This document shows positions 23,617 through 33,130 of a DNA stretch of 64,000 nucleotides, piece by piece. This DNA is from Sulfitobacter sp. M39 (GTDB lineage: Bacteria; Pseudomonadota; Alphaproteobacteria; Rhodobacterales; Rhodobacteraceae). The DNA lies in contig NZ_WMDZ01000001.1 of the NCBI RefSeq assembly GCF_021735935.1, positions 2,728,001 through 2,792,000 on the forward strand, written 5' to 3'. Within the stretch, counting starts at the first letter, position 1. Each line of letters starts with the position of its first letter. Under the pieces are notes generated by a model that did no database searches, was not told where the DNA came from, and saw nothing but the letters and a program-made list of their open reading frames with translations. The translations under genes and the position numbers were made by a program.

Positions 23617-24777
23617 TTAGAGGGAAATGACGGGCTTGTCGTCTTCTTCGGGCGCGTCGAGCTGCAGGTGGTGATCTTCGAGGATCAAGATGTTTTCCGC
23701 CCCCACAACCGCGCTTTTGGTTTTGTAGCCGATGACGTCCTCGATCTCCATCTCGGGGTTACGTGCCATCAGGATCGTCTCTTCGGACGAAAAGTTGGTC
23801 AGCCCGCGAGCGAACTCGTTCCCCTGCTCGTCATAGACGTGCAGCACGTCACCTTTGGAGAATTCGCCCTGGATCGACACCAGATCATCACGCTGCAAGC
23901 CGCGCTCCTTGGCGGTGATCGCGCGGACAGCCTCGTCCGTGACGACCAGCGTACCGGCAACCTGCAAACGGTTGCTTAGCCAGATCATCAGCGGCGACGC
24001 GGCCTTGGCCGACGCCAGACAACGGGTGTGGCGGCGTTCGTTGTTCAGCACCGAGGAAATCGGGCGTTCGATGATGCCGTCGGCGATGATCGTCTCGACA
24101 CCGGCGTTCTGTGCCATATTGGCCGCCAGCATCTTGGTCAGCATGCCGCCGCTGCCCAATTCGCTGATGCTTTTGGTGGATTCGAGGTGTTCGGATACGT
24201 CTTCGATTTCCTCGATGAACTGGGCACCGGGTTCGGAGGGGTCACGGTCATAGAGACCTTCGACGCTGGTCAGGATGATCAGGTGATCGGCCTCGACCAT
24301 CTGGGCCACCTTGGCCGAAAGACGGTCATTGTCGCCCACTTTCAGGTCGCGTGTGGCGATGGAGTCGTTCTCATTGATGATGGGCAAGATCTGGTTTTCA
24401 AACAGCCGCAGCATGGTGTTCTTGATGTTCAGGAAACGGCGGCGTTCTTCCATGTCTTCGACGGTCACCAGCATCTGCGCCACGTCGAAGTTGTATTCGT
24501 TTGCAACCTGACGGTAGGCGTTCATCAGCAATGGCTGACCACAGGCGGCCGCCGCTTGCTTGTCCAGAATACCGGCCTCTTCGGGGCGCTTCCCGATCAT
24601 GTTCAGGCCAAGCGCGACCGAGCCTGACGAGGTCAGGATGATCTCGTATCCTTGATCCTGAAGGTCCCCCAAATCCGCCATGAGACCGTTCATGAATGCA
24701 TAGCGCAATGTCAGCTTTTCTTCATTGGCCAACAGGCTGGATCCGATTTTAACGACGATACGTTTCTTCTTGGACAC
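23617..24777 (-). CDS. proB: Glutamate 5-kinase
   Basis: The 386-residue enzyme phosphorylates glutamate, the first step of proline synthesis. It shows the amino acid kinase domain (VVKIGSSLL near the N-terminus, LTSSGSVALGL, INENDSIATRDLKVGDND, LTSVEGLYDRDPS, GSGGMLTKMLAA). A C-terminal PUA domain begins at about residue 285 (GTLVVTDEAVRAI...). The acidic C-terminus (APEEDDKPVISL) is slightly longer than usual. No proA is adjacent in the window. Its terminator is 12 nt downstream, and the island-bearing tRNA-Cys follows. Confidence 0.9.
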   Translation of the reverse strand: MSKKKRIVVKIGSSLLANEEKLTLRYAFMNGLMADLGDLQDQGYEIILTSSGSVALGLNMIGKRPEEAGILDKQAAAACGQPLLMNAYRQVANEYNFDVAQMLVTVEDMEERRRFLNIKNTMLRLFENQILPIINENDSIATRDLKVGDNDRLSAKVAQMVEADHLIILTSVEGLYDRDPSEPGAQFIEEIEDVSEHLESTKSISELGSGGMLTKMLAANMAQNAGVETIIADGIIERPISSVLNNERRHTRCLASAKAASPLMIWLSNRLQVAGTLVVTDEAVRAITAKERGLQRDDLVSIQGEFSKGDVLHVYDEQGNEFARGLTNFSSEETILMARNPEMEIEDVIGYKTKSAVVGAENILILEDHHLQLDAPEEDDKPVISL

Positions 24778-24934
24778 GGGGAGATTTCTCCGGTTTATTG
24801 TTAAATTTCAACGCGTCATCCCGCGCGGCACAGAATGCCGCAACGCAGAAAAACGCTGTGATTCGGGGATGTATAACATGTGGACACCAAGCATTTGCAA
24901 CCGCCTAGCTGCAACGCGCGGGATTACGCCACGC

Positions 24935-25378
24935 TTAGGCCGTGGTTTTCAGCCCTTCTAGCGCGGTACGGGTCGCGGTGGGAATTTCGGTTGGGCGGTG
25001 GTCGTCGCGGTTCACATAGACATGCACAAAGAACCCTTCGGCAGAGGCGGTTTCCTCATCGTTCCGGAACAGACCCAGCTCCATCCGGACGGAGCTTTTG
25101 CCAAGCTGCGCCACCCGCAGCCCCGCTGTCACGCGGTCGGGGAAGGCCATCTCACCGAAATAGCGGCAACCGGTTTCCACGACGAGCCCGAAGGCGGGGC
25201 TGCTCTGCGGATCCAGCAGCCCCCGTTCGATCAGCCAGCCGTTCACGGCCGTGTCAAACAGCGCATAGTGCACGACGTTGTTCATATGCCCATAGGTGTC
25301 ATTGTCGTTCCATCGCGTCTGCAAAGGATAGAAATCCGCGAAATCGGCGCGGGTGGCGGCGGGTGCGCGGGCGGCCAC
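24935..25378 (-). CDS. Acyl-CoA thioesterase (4HBT hotdog fold)
   Basis: The 147-residue protein has the 4-hydroxybenzoyl-CoA thioesterase-like start TRWNDNDTYGHMNNVVHYALFDTAVNGWL, read here as TRWNDNDTYGHMNN plus VHYALFDTA, with the conserved Asp and His-Met-Asn-Asn. FPDRVTAGLRV and FRNDEETASAEGFFVHVYV follow. It hydrolyses an acyl-CoA thioester; the substrate is unknown. The GTG start at 25378 shares a base with the stop of the alcohol dehydrogenase gene (TAGTG), so they form one operon. Confidence 0.85.
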   Translation of the reverse strand: MAARAPAATRADFADFYPLQTRWNDNDTYGHMNNVVHYALFDTAVNGWLIERGLLDPQSSPAFGLVVETGCRYFGEMAFPDRVTAGLRVAQLGKSSVRMELGLFRNDEETASAEGFFVHVYVNRDDHRPTEIPTATRTALEGLKTTA

Positions 25379-26538
25379 TACCAAGCCGCCTCGTAGATCG
25401 CCTGAGCATCGGCCTGCGTCACCTCACGCGGGTTGTTCACAAGCAGACGGGCCTGCACCATCGCGTCTTCGGCCATCTTGGGGATCGCGGACTGGGGGAT
25501 ATCGACATCGCGCAGGCGCGGCGGCAACCCAAGCCGCTTGGATAGATCCGTCAGCGCATCAACGAAGGCGGCAGTGCGCGCCTGACCGCCTTCGACCTCT
25601 GCCAGTTCGGGGAAGGCATCGGCAGCGATCTCGGCATAGACACTGCCGGCTTGGGGCGCGTTGAAGCGCAGCACGTGGGGCAGCACCAGCGCGTTGGACA
25701 GCCCGTGCGGGATATGGAAGGTGCCACCGATGGGATAGGCCAGCGCGTGTACCGCCGCGACGGGCGAATTTGCAAAGGCTTGCCCCGCCAGCATCGACCC
25801 CAGCAACATCGCGCCGCGGGCCTCCAGGTTGCTGCCATCCGCGACGACGGTTTCGATATTGGCCCCCAGCAGGCGCAGCGCCTCTCGGGCGAGAAGCTTG
25901 GACACAGGGTTGTTGTTGGCATTGACCGAGGCATAGGATTCGATCGCGTGCACCATTGCGTCAACGCCTGTGGCCGCAGTGGTGCACGCGGGCAGACCGA
26001 CGGTCAGGGAGGCGTCCAGAATAGCCATGTCAGGCAGGATCACGGGCGAGGATACACCGCGCTTTTCCTCTGCCCCGACGGTGATGATCGACACGGGTGT
26101 GACCTCTGACCCGGTGCCAGCGGTGGTGGGGACCAACACCAGCGGCAGGCGCGGCCCCTTAGCCTGCCCTACCCCCCAAGCGGCGTCCAGATCCTCGTCA
26201 GATCCAAGCAAAAGCGCCACAAGCTTGGCCACATCCTGCGATGACCCGCCGCCAAACCCGATGACTCCGGTCGCCCCCGCGCTGCGCCCTGCCTCTACCG
26301 CGCGCATCAATGTCTCGCGCGAGGGGTCGGCCTCTACATCATCAAAAACGGTGACCTGATGACCGGCTTTCTCAAGCGCGTCGATACAAGGATCGCACAG
26401 GCCCAGTTTGCGCAAGCCGGGGTCGGTGATCAACAGGCACGCCTTGCCCAGCAACCCGCCTGCCAGCGCGGCGATACGCGCGGCGGCCCCGTTTTCGAAT
26501 ACGACGGATTTTGTGGTGTTGAATACAAAAGGGTTCAT
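25378..26538 (-). CDS. Iron-containing alcohol dehydrogenase
   Basis: The 386-residue protein (start MNPFVFNTTKSVVFENG) belongs to the group III Fe-ADH family. It has GGGSSQDVAKLVALL for nucleotide binding, TTAGTGSEVTPVSI, and metal-ligand blocks ATGVDAMVHAIESY and VHALAYPIGGTFHIPHGLSN (His residues). It oxidises an alcohol or reduces an aldehyde or ketone with NAD(P); the substrate cannot be told. It is overlapped by the thioesterase gene, which hints at a shared small catabolic unit. Confidence 0.9.
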   Translation of the reverse strand: MNPFVFNTTKSVVFENGAAARIAALAGGLLGKACLLITDPGLRKLGLCDPCIDALEKAGHQVTVFDDVEADPSRETLMRAVEAGRSAGATGVIGFGGGSSQDVAKLVALLLGSDEDLDAAWGVGQAKGPRLPLVLVPTTAGTGSEVTPVSIITVGAEEKRGVSSPVILPDMAILDASLTVGLPACTTAATGVDAMVHAIESYASVNANNNPVSKLLAREALRLLGANIETVVADGSNLEARGAMLLGSMLAGQAFANSPVAAVHALAYPIGGTFHIPHGLSNALVLPHVLRFNAPQAGSVYAEIAADAFPELAEVEGGQARTAAFVDALTDLSKRLGLPPRLRDVDIPQSAIPKMAEDAMVQARLLVNNPREVTQADAQAIYEAAW

Positions 26539-26794
26539 ATGCCCGCGCCTCTCCCATAGCTGGCTGCAGCGTTCCTCCGCGCTGCGACTTGGGGGCATTA
26601 AAGGGAATTATCCCGCACGCGCATAGCCGTTATTTCGGTTTCTTTTTTCGCTCTGCGAAACTGAGGTAAGGGCTTAGCCGCCGCGCGAAAGATGTGCATA
26701 ACCGCCTTGCGCACATGGCTTTTGCCACACGGCATTCAGCGCCCGCGTGGATAAGTCGGGCCCACCCGACAAATCAGACAAGCCGTCAGGTCCT

Positions 26795-29056
26795 TCAAGG
26801 CAAGCGGCGGACTTCGTTGGTCTGGCTGCGCAGATACTCCATCACCGCGGGGCGTACCGATTGATCCCCGCGATCCCGTGCGGCATGGATCACCTCGCGG
26901 ATTTCACCCAGATCAGAGCGGTGCAACATGCTTTTGACCGGCCCGATGGACGCGGGACGCATGGACAGCGTTGTGATCCCGATGGCGGCAAAGCACAGCG
27001 CCTCAATGGGGCGGCCCGCATCCTCGCCACAGAACGACAGTGGCGTACCGGTTTCGCGACAACGGTCTACGATGTTCTCTAGGAAGGTCAGGAAACTGAC
27101 GTTTAACGTGTCATAGCGGCGGCGCACCAGCTCGTTCTCGCGGTCGGCGGCAAAGAAGAACTGCTTTAGATCGTTGCCCCCGATCGACAGGAATTCGACC
27201 TCTTCGAAGAACTTCGTCGGGGCAAAGGCCAGCGACGGTGTCTCCAGCATCGCGCCCACTTCGATTTGCGACGGCAGCACATGGCCCAAACGCGCCTCGC
27301 GGGCGAGCGTCTTGTCCATCTCTGCACGGGCGGCGCGGTATTCTTCGAACTGCGCGACAAAGGGGAACATCACCGACAGGGGGCGCCCGTTCGCCGCACG
27401 GATCAACGCCTGCAATTGCATCCGCATCATGCCCGGCTTGTCCAGCCCGACACGGATTGCACGCCAGCCCAAAGCGGGGTTCGGTTCGTCGTTGGGCTTC
27501 ATATAGGGCAGCACCTTGTCCGACCCGATATCCAACGTACGGAACACCACTCGTTTGCCCGACGCGGCATCCAACACACGGCTATACAGCGCGGACAGCT
27601 CCGACCGTTTCGGCATCTGGCTGCGCACAAGGAACTGCAGCTCCGTGCGGAACAGCCCCACCCCTTCGGCACCTGACCCGTCAAGCGAGGGGAGATCCGC
27701 CATGAGACCCGCATTCATATGCAGCCCGACCCGCGTGCCGCATTTGGTGATCGCCGGTTTGTCGCGGATCGACGCATAGCGTTCCTGCGCCTCGGCCTGC
27801 ATCGCGATTTTGTCGCGGAAGGCAGAGGCAACGGTTTCCTCGGGGCGCAGATGCACCACGCCCTGTTCGCCGTCCACCATGATCCGGTCGCCGTTCAGCG
27901 CATCATTGGTCACGCGGCTGGCATGGACGATCAGCGGGATCGCCAGCGCCCGTGCGACAATCGCGGCATGGCTGCCAACTGACCCGCCCTCCAGCACGAT
28001 ACCGCGCAGAGAGCGGCCGTATTCCAACAGCTCTGCCGGTCCGATGTTGCGCGCCACCAGAATAGGATCGGTGGGCATCTCGGCCCCCGTGTTCGACCCC
28101 TGCCCTGTCAGAATGCGCAGCAAGCGGTTGCTAAGGTCATCGAGATCGGACAGACGTTCGCGCAGATAGGCGTCGGCGGCCTGCCCCATACGGGCGCGCG
28201 CCAGAGATTGCTCTTTCTCGACAGCCGCTTCGGCAGACAGGCCACGGCCGATGTCTTCCTCCATCCGGCGCAACCAGCCTTTGGAGTTGGCGAACATCCG
28301 ATAGGCTTCAAGCACCTGTTGCTGGTCCTTGTCTCCCCCCGCCATCGCCATCATCTGATCCACGCTGACGCGCAAATCATCGACCGCCTCGTTCAGGCGT
28401 GCGGTTTCACTTGCAGGGTCATCCGCCACAAGCTTTGACACAACAACACGCGGCTCGTGCAGCCAGACGTGCCCCTCGGCCACGCCCTCTTGCGCCACGG
28501 TGCCGCGGATCAGAACCGCCTGACTGTGCCGCGCCGACATCGCGGCACCCTCACCGACAAAGGCCCCCAGCTCGGTCATTTCGGCCAGTACCATGGCGAC
28601 CACTTCCAGCGCATAGACCTCGTCAGCCGAGAATTCCCGCGCGGCCTTGGATTGCACGACCAGAACGCCCAGCATCTCGCCCAAGCGCTGCACCGGTATA
28701 CCCAGAAAGCTTGAATACAGCTCTTCGCCCGTTTCCGGCATAAAGCGGAAACCGGGGGCCTGCGGGGCATTTGGCGTGTTGATAATACGTTTGCGTTTGG
28801 CGACGCGGCCGACCAACCCCTCGCCCATCTTCATGCGCGTCTCGTGGACCGCATCGGCCTTCAGCCCTTCGGTCGCGCAAAGTTCCAGCGTGTCTTCGTC
28901 GCGGAACAGGTAGATAGAGCAGACCTCGCAGCCCATCGAAGACGCGATCAGATGCGTGATCTTGTCCAGCCGCGCCTGCCCTGCATCATCACTGGCCATA
29001 GCATCGCGTAAGCGACCCAACAGCTTGCGGCTTTCTGTCTCTATCCCATCAGCCAT
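26795..29056 (-). CDS. ptsP: Phosphoenolpyruvate-protein phosphotransferase PtsP (EI-Ntr)
   Basis: The 753-residue protein has an N-terminal GAF domain (about residues 20-165, MGCEVCSIYLFRD), a HPr-interaction helical domain, and the phosphohistidine domain with His363 in GGSVGSHAAIVARALAIP. A PEP-binding TIM barrel follows (FRTLDIGSDKVLPYM, GAMLETPSLAF, FLSIGGNDL, CGEDAGRP). It starts the nitrogen-type phosphotransferase relay from PEP to NPr and EIIA-Ntr, which is regulatory rather than for sugar transport. It lies 161 nt downstream of lysC on the same strand, an order I recall as common in Rhodobacterales. Confidence 0.95.
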   Translation of the reverse strand: MADGIETESRKLLGRLRDAMASDDAGQARLDKITHLIASSMGCEVCSIYLFRDEDTLELCATEGLKADAVHETRMKMGEGLVGRVAKRKRIINTPNAPQAPGFRFMPETGEELYSSFLGIPVQRLGEMLGVLVVQSKAAREFSADEVYALEVVAMVLAEMTELGAFVGEGAAMSARHSQAVLIRGTVAQEGVAEGHVWLHEPRVVVSKLVADDPASETARLNEAVDDLRVSVDQMMAMAGGDKDQQQVLEAYRMFANSKGWLRRMEEDIGRGLSAEAAVEKEQSLARARMGQAADAYLRERLSDLDDLSNRLLRILTGQGSNTGAEMPTDPILVARNIGPAELLEYGRSLRGIVLEGGSVGSHAAIVARALAIPLIVHASRVTNDALNGDRIMVDGEQGVVHLRPEETVASAFRDKIAMQAEAQERYASIRDKPAITKCGTRVGLHMNAGLMADLPSLDGSGAEGVGLFRTELQFLVRSQMPKRSELSALYSRVLDAASGKRVVFRTLDIGSDKVLPYMKPNDEPNPALGWRAIRVGLDKPGMMRMQLQALIRAANGRPLSVMFPFVAQFEEYRAARAEMDKTLAREARLGHVLPSQIEVGAMLETPSLAFAPTKFFEEVEFLSIGGNDLKQFFFAADRENELVRRRYDTLNVSFLTFLENIVDRCRETGTPLSFCGEDAGRPIEALCFAAIGITTLSMRPASIGPVKSMLHRSDLGEIREVIHAARDRGDQSVRPAVMEYLRSQTNEVRRLP

Positions 29057-29154
29057 GTGATCATTTCCCCCCGGCGATGCCAGCTTAGATCACAGGCGTC
29101 CCAAAATTGAAACGCCTGATATCATTGACATCTATCATCTGCTCCCCGAGGCCG

Positions 29155-29197
29155 GAAGATGCGTTTTCCCCTGTTGCGGGAAAACGCTGTGATCTTC
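29155..29197. repeat. Extended hairpin between lysC and ptsP
   Basis: GCGTTTTCCC (29161-29170) and GGGAAAACGC (29178-29187) form a perfect 10-bp stem with a 7-nt loop. It can be extended by GAAGAT/ATCTTC (29155-29160, 29192-29197) across a 4-nt bulge. It may terminate or attenuate read-through from lysC to ptsP; no typical T run follows. Confidence 0.6.
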
Positions 29198-29217
29198 GCA
29201 GGTGGGGCGCCCGGGAA

Positions 29218-30456
29218 TTAGGCGCGTTTGTCCAGCTCGAACGCGTCATGCAGCGCCTGAACGGCCAGCTCCATGTATTTGCGGTCGATCAGAACAGAGA
29301 TTTTGATCTCGGAGGTGGTGATGACCTTGATGTTCACACCCTCGTTCGAGAGCACCTGGAACATCTTGGCCGCAACGCCGGTGTGGCTGCGCATGCCGAT
29401 CCCCACGACCGACACTTTCGCCACATCCGTATCCGCGATCAGATCGTCGAAGTTCAGCTCACCCGATTTTTTCGCGGCATCAATCGCGGTTTCTGCGCGT
29501 TTGATCTGATCGACGGGGCAGGACCACGTCATATCGGTGCGCCCCTCTTCCGAGATGTTCTGAACGATCATATCGACGTTCACGCCACCATCGCTGAGCG
29601 CGGTAAAGATCGCGGCGGCAATGCCGGGGCGGTCCGCGACCGATACCAGCGTCATCTTTGCTTCGTCACGCGAAAACGCGATACCGGATACTACATTGCT
29701 TTCCATAATTTCCTCCTCGGCGCAGACCAGCGTTCCAGCCTCGTCTGATTGTTCCTCAAAACTGCTCAGCACGCGCAGCTTGACCTTGTACCGCATGGCC
29801 AGTTCGACCGACCGGGTTTGCAGGACCTTGGCCCCCAGCGACGCCAGTTCCAGCATCTCTTCAAAGGCGATCTTGTCGAGCTTGCGCGCCTTGGCGCTCA
29901 CCCGCGGGTCGGTGGTGTAGACCCCGTCCACATCGGTGTAGATATCGCAACGCTCTGCATCAAAGGCAGCGGCAAAGGCGACGGCGGTGGTATCCGACCC
30001 GCCACGCCCCAGCGTGGTGATCCGGCCCTCGGGGGAAACGCCCTGAAAGCCCGCGACAACCGCGACGCGCATGCCTTCGCCGAATTTCGCCATGATATTT
30101 GCAGGCGGAATTTCCTCGATCCGGGCCGAGGAATGCGCCGAAGTCGTCTTGACCGGCACTTGCCAGCCTTGCCAACTGCGCGCCGGCACGTCCATTTCCT
30201 GCAAAGTCAGGGCCATCAGCCCCGCGGTCACATTCTCGCCCGAGGAGACGACAGCGTCATATTCGCGCGCGTCATATAGCGGAGAGGTTTCGTTCACCCA
30301 GCCGACCAGCTCGTTCGTCTTTCCCGACATGGCGGAAACGATGACGATCACGTCATAGCCCTTGGCTACTTCGACGCCCACGCGTTTGGCCGCGCGGCGG
30401 ATACGGTCCAAGGTGGCCACCGACGTGCCACCAAACTTCATCACCAGAACAGGCAT
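29218..30456 (-). CDS. lysC: Aspartate kinase
   Basis: The 412-residue enzyme phosphorylates aspartate, entering lysine, threonine and methionine synthesis. It begins LVMKFGGTSVATLDRI, with VSAMSGKTNELVGW, TLGRGGSDTTAVAFAAAFDAERCDIYTDVDGVY (seen as separate blocks), and two C-terminal ACT domains (about residues 270-410; KMTLVSVADRPGIAAAIF and ISVLIDRKYMELAVQ) for feedback regulation. The length is typical of class II aspartokinases. Confidence 0.96.
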   Translation of the reverse strand: MPVLVMKFGGTSVATLDRIRRAAKRVGVEVAKGYDVIVIVSAMSGKTNELVGWVNETSPLYDAREYDAVVSSGENVTAGLMALTLQEMDVPARSWQGWQVPVKTTSAHSSARIEEIPPANIMAKFGEGMRVAVVAGFQGVSPEGRITTLGRGGSDTTAVAFAAAFDAERCDIYTDVDGVYTTDPRVSAKARKLDKIAFEEMLELASLGAKVLQTRSVELAMRYKVKLRVLSSFEEQSDEAGTLVCAEEEIMESNVVSGIAFSRDEAKMTLVSVADRPGIAAAIFTALSDGGVNVDMIVQNISEEGRTDMTWSCPVDQIKRAETAIDAAKKSGELNFDDLIADTDVAKVSVVGIGMRSHTGVAAKMFQVLSNEGVNIKVITTSEIKISVLIDRKYMELAVQALHDAFELDKRA

Positions 30457-30617
30457 ATGTCCCCCGTTGCAAAACTCCGGCGCGGTGTACGCGCAAGCGC
30501 CGCCCTTAGCAAGCCCGCAGGCCGCTGTCGTAACGCAGGGAAATTATGTGTGAACCGCAAGTTGCAAGGTGACGCGGCGGGGTATCCGCCCGCCCAAGGT
30601 CGCCTGCGACCCGCCGT

Positions 30618-31076
30618 CTATGACGTGGTGCGCTTGGCCCGAAACGGCAGCGGCGTCAGCGGGATACCCTCTTCGATCAAGGCGACGGCTTCGTCCAGAC
30701 GCGCCTCGCCATAGATCGAGCGGTCGGGCGCATCCCCGATGTGGATGGCACGGGCTTCACGCACGAAATCATCGCCAACATATTCCGAGGAGGTTTCGAC
30801 CTCTTTTCGCAGCGCCTTCAGCGCCTCTTCCAACGCGCTTTGAGGTTTCGATAGTACCGGCACTGCGGCGTCCGGCTTTTGACCACCCTCACCGCGGTTC
30901 TCGCGGCGCTCACCGGTTGTGACACGGGGGGCCATCATGCCCTTGGTCACCTTGGTCGAACCACACAGCGCGCAGGTCAGATGCCCCGCCTGCGCCAGCG
31001 CATCAAAGGCGGCGGCAGATTTGAACCAGCTTTCAAACTGGTGGTCCTGATCACATTTCAGCGAAAACTTGATCAT
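30618..31076 (-). CDS. DUF1178 family protein
   Basis: The 152-residue protein (start at MIKFSLKCDQDHQFESWF; five upstream residues are also in frame) has the DUF1178 pattern: an N-terminal CDQDHQFESWF block, a zinc-ribbon-like HLTCALCGSTKVTKGMMAP, and the C-terminal helical part EVETSSEYVGDDFVREARAI plus EEGIPLTPLPFRAKR. The function is unknown; the Cys residues suggest metal binding. It is 72 nt from the NUDIX gene on the same strand and may be co-transcribed. Confidence 0.88.
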   Translation of the reverse strand: MIKFSLKCDQDHQFESWFKSAAAFDALAQAGHLTCALCGSTKVTKGMMAPRVTTGERRENRGEGGQKPDAAVPVLSKPQSALEEALKALRKEVETSSEYVGDDFVREARAIHIGDAPDRSIYGEARLDEAVALIEEGIPLTPLPFRAKRTTS

Positions 31077-31148
31077 CGCGCCCGCAGGCATCCTCTCGTC
31101 GTTAAGATATGTTAAAAATGGGGGCGCAAGCCGGTCCAGTCAAGCGGC

Positions 31149-31616
31149 TCAACTCCGCCCGCGCGGATCGAAGTCCCGGATCATGCGCGCCAGCTCGGGC
31201 TCTGACACCATTTTGGCGGCCTTCTTGCGCGACATCCACTTGCGCCGCCGCTGGCCGGCTTCGGGGTATTTATCGGCGGTGATCTTGACCTCTACGGGAT
31301 AGAGCATGGCCACCACCGGCAACATCTCTCCGTCGTCCATTTCCTTTGTGTAGGAATAGACGCCAAGGCAGCCGCCCGTGACCCGCCCACGCACGCCCGC
31401 TTCTTCCCATGCCTCGCGTGCGGCGGCGGCACCGGGGGTTTTGGCATCCATCGGCCAGCCTTTCGGCACAATCCAGCGTTTCGCCCCCCGAGACGTGATC
31501 AGCAGCACCTGCACCTTGCCTTGGCGCACGCGGTAACACAGCGCAGCGAACTGTGTTCGCACCTCTCCCTTGCGGGCACCTTGCAGTGATATGGGCAGCT
31601 GTTTCATGCGGGGCAT
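31149..31616 (-). CDS. NUDIX hydrolase
   Basis: The 155-residue protein (start chosen at MPRMKQLPI; other in-frame ATGs at 31643 and 31607) holds a Nudix box: GWPMDAKTPGAAAAREAWEE then AGV, with the REAWEEAG metal-binding helix. The flanking VLLITSRGAKRWIVPKG and LGVYSYTKEMDDGEMLPVVA resemble the diphosphoinositol/diadenosine polyphosphate hydrolase-like branch common in alphaproteobacteria. The substrate is a nucleoside or inositol diphosphate linked to another moiety and cannot be assigned. Confidence 0.88.
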   Translation of the reverse strand: MPRMKQLPISLQGARKGEVRTQFAALCYRVRQGKVQVLLITSRGAKRWIVPKGWPMDAKTPGAAAAREAWEEAGVRGRVTGGCLGVYSYTKEMDDGEMLPVVAMLYPVEVKITADKYPEAGQRRRKWMSRKKAAKMVSEPELARMIRDFDPRGRS

Positions 31617-31715
31617 TCTGTCTCCGGGGTGGTGCGACAACAAAAGCCTACCCGTGCTGTGATGACAAGACCAGTCGCCCTTGCACGCCCCTACGGCATG
31701 GCGGATACTGCGGGA

Positions 31716-32444
31716 ATGAAACGTTTTTTGCCGCTCATTTTTGCAGCGCTGCTGCCTACCCTCGCGCAGGCAGAGCAGCCTTCGGTGACGGTCTTTGCGG
31801 CCGCCAGCCTGCGCGGTGCCCTGGACGAGGTCGCGCGCGGCTATGACGGCGATGTGGCGCTGTCGTTTGGCGGGTCCGGCACGATGGCACGGCAGATCGA
31901 TGCGGGTGCCCCTGCCGATGTGGTCTTGCTGGCCGCACCGGTCTGGATGACATGGCTGCGGGATCGCGGCGCGGTCCAGGCTGACGCAGTGGTTGATTTG
32001 TTGGGCAATTCTCTTGTGGTGATCGCCCCCGCAGACAGCGATATCGCCCCGGACCCCGCCGATCTGGCGGGTGCCCTTGGCGATGCGCGGTTAGCGATGG
32101 GTCAACGGGACGCCGTGCCCGCCGGTATCTATGCGCGCGAATGGCTTGAGGTTACCGGACAATGGGAAGCAATCGCCCCGCGTCTGGCAGAGACGGATAA
32201 CGTGCGCAGCGCACTGGCTTTGGTCGCACGGGCAGAGACGCCCTTGGGCATTGTCTACCGCACCGATGCGTTGGCCGAACCGCAGGTCCGCATCCTCTAT
32301 GATATCCCGCAGGGGACACACAGCCCGATCACCTACCCCGCCGCCGCGCTTTCTGACAGCGGCGCGGCCTTCATGGCGCATCTGCAGTCCGACGACGCCC
32401 GCGCGGTCTTTGCCCGCCACGGTTTCAAGCCGCTGCCCGAATGA
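31716..32444 (+). CDS. modA: Molybdate ABC transporter substrate-binding protein
   Basis: The 242-residue protein has a signal peptide (MKRFLPLIFAALLPTLAQA), which is why the start at 31716 is chosen over upstream in-frame ATGs. The mature domain has ModA motifs: VTVFAAASLRGALDEVA, LSFGGSGTMARQIDAGAPADV, and RSALALVARAETPLGIVYRTDA. It binds molybdate or tungstate in the periplasm. Its stop overlaps the modB start (ATGA), giving a modABC operon. Confidence 0.94.
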   Translation: MKRFLPLIFAALLPTLAQAEQPSVTVFAAASLRGALDEVARGYDGDVALSFGGSGTMARQIDAGAPADVVLLAAPVWMTWLRDRGAVQADAVVDLLGNSLVVIAPADSDIAPDPADLAGALGDARLAMGQRDAVPAGIYAREWLEVTGQWEAIAPRLAETDNVRSALALVARAETPLGIVYRTDALAEPQVRILYDIPQGTHSPITYPAAALSDSGAAFMAHLQSDDARAVFARHGFKPLPE

Positions 32445-33130
32445 CCGCAGACGCCGCCGCCTGGGACGCGCTGCGTCTGTCGCTTTGGGTTGCAGTTTGG
32501 GCGACGCTGCTGGCGATCCCGCTGGCGCTTTGGGTGGCGTGGCTGCTGGCGCGGCGGGATTTCTGGGGCAAGGCGCTGCTGAATGCCGCCGTGCATCTGC
32601 CGCTGGTTTTGCCGCCCGTGGTCACGGGGTATCTGCTGCTGATGGCATTCGGGCGGAACGCGCCCTTGGGCCGCGCATTGGACGCCATCGGATTGCAACT
32701 GGCTTTCCATTGGTCCGGCGCAGTGCTGGCGGCCATCATCATGGGGTTCCCCTTGATGGTCCGCGCCATGCGGCTCGCGATAGAGGCGGTGGACCCCAAG
32801 CTTGAAGACGCCGCTGCCACGCTCGGCGCCCCCCGCGCGGCGGTTTTTGCCCGCGTCACCCTGCCCCTGATCTTGCCCGGTGTGCTGGCGGGGACCGTGA
32901 TGGGCTTTGCTAAAGCCATGGGCGAATTTGGCGCCACGATCACCTTTGTCGCCAATATCCCCGGCCAGACGCAAACCCTGCCAAGCGCCATCTGGGCCGC
33001 CTTGCAGATACCCGGTGGCGAGGGTCAGGCGGTGGCAATGGTGCTCATGTCCTCGGCCATCGCGGTCAGCGCCGTGCTTCTGTCTGAACTGCTCGCCCGC
33101 CGCGTTGCCAAAAGGATCGCCGGCACATGA
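32441..33130 (+). CDS. modB: Molybdate ABC transporter permease
   Basis: The 229-residue inner membrane protein has about five hydrophobic segments and the ModB-type loop LEDAAATLGAPRAAVFARVTLPL (EAA loop that contacts the ATPase) followed by MGFAKAMGEFGATITFVANI. It forms the channel for molybdate. It overlaps modA and modC by four bases each. Confidence 0.94.
   Translation: MTADAAAWDALRLSLWVAVWATLLAIPLALWVAWLLARRDFWGKALLNAAVHLPLVLPPVVTGYLLLMAFGRNAPLGRALDAIGLQLAFHWSGAVLAAIIMGFPLMVRAMRLAIEAVDPKLEDAAATLGAPRAAVFARVTLPLILPGVLAGTVMGFAKAMGEFGATITFVANIPGQTQTLPSAIWAALQIPGGEGQAVAMVLMSSAIAVSAVLLSELLARRVAKRIAGT

Noticed and set aside
24848..24866. Shared string AAAACGCTGTGAT here and at 29181-29193
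   Set aside because: Only 13 bases in common without a shared structure; too short to call a repeat family from two occurrences.
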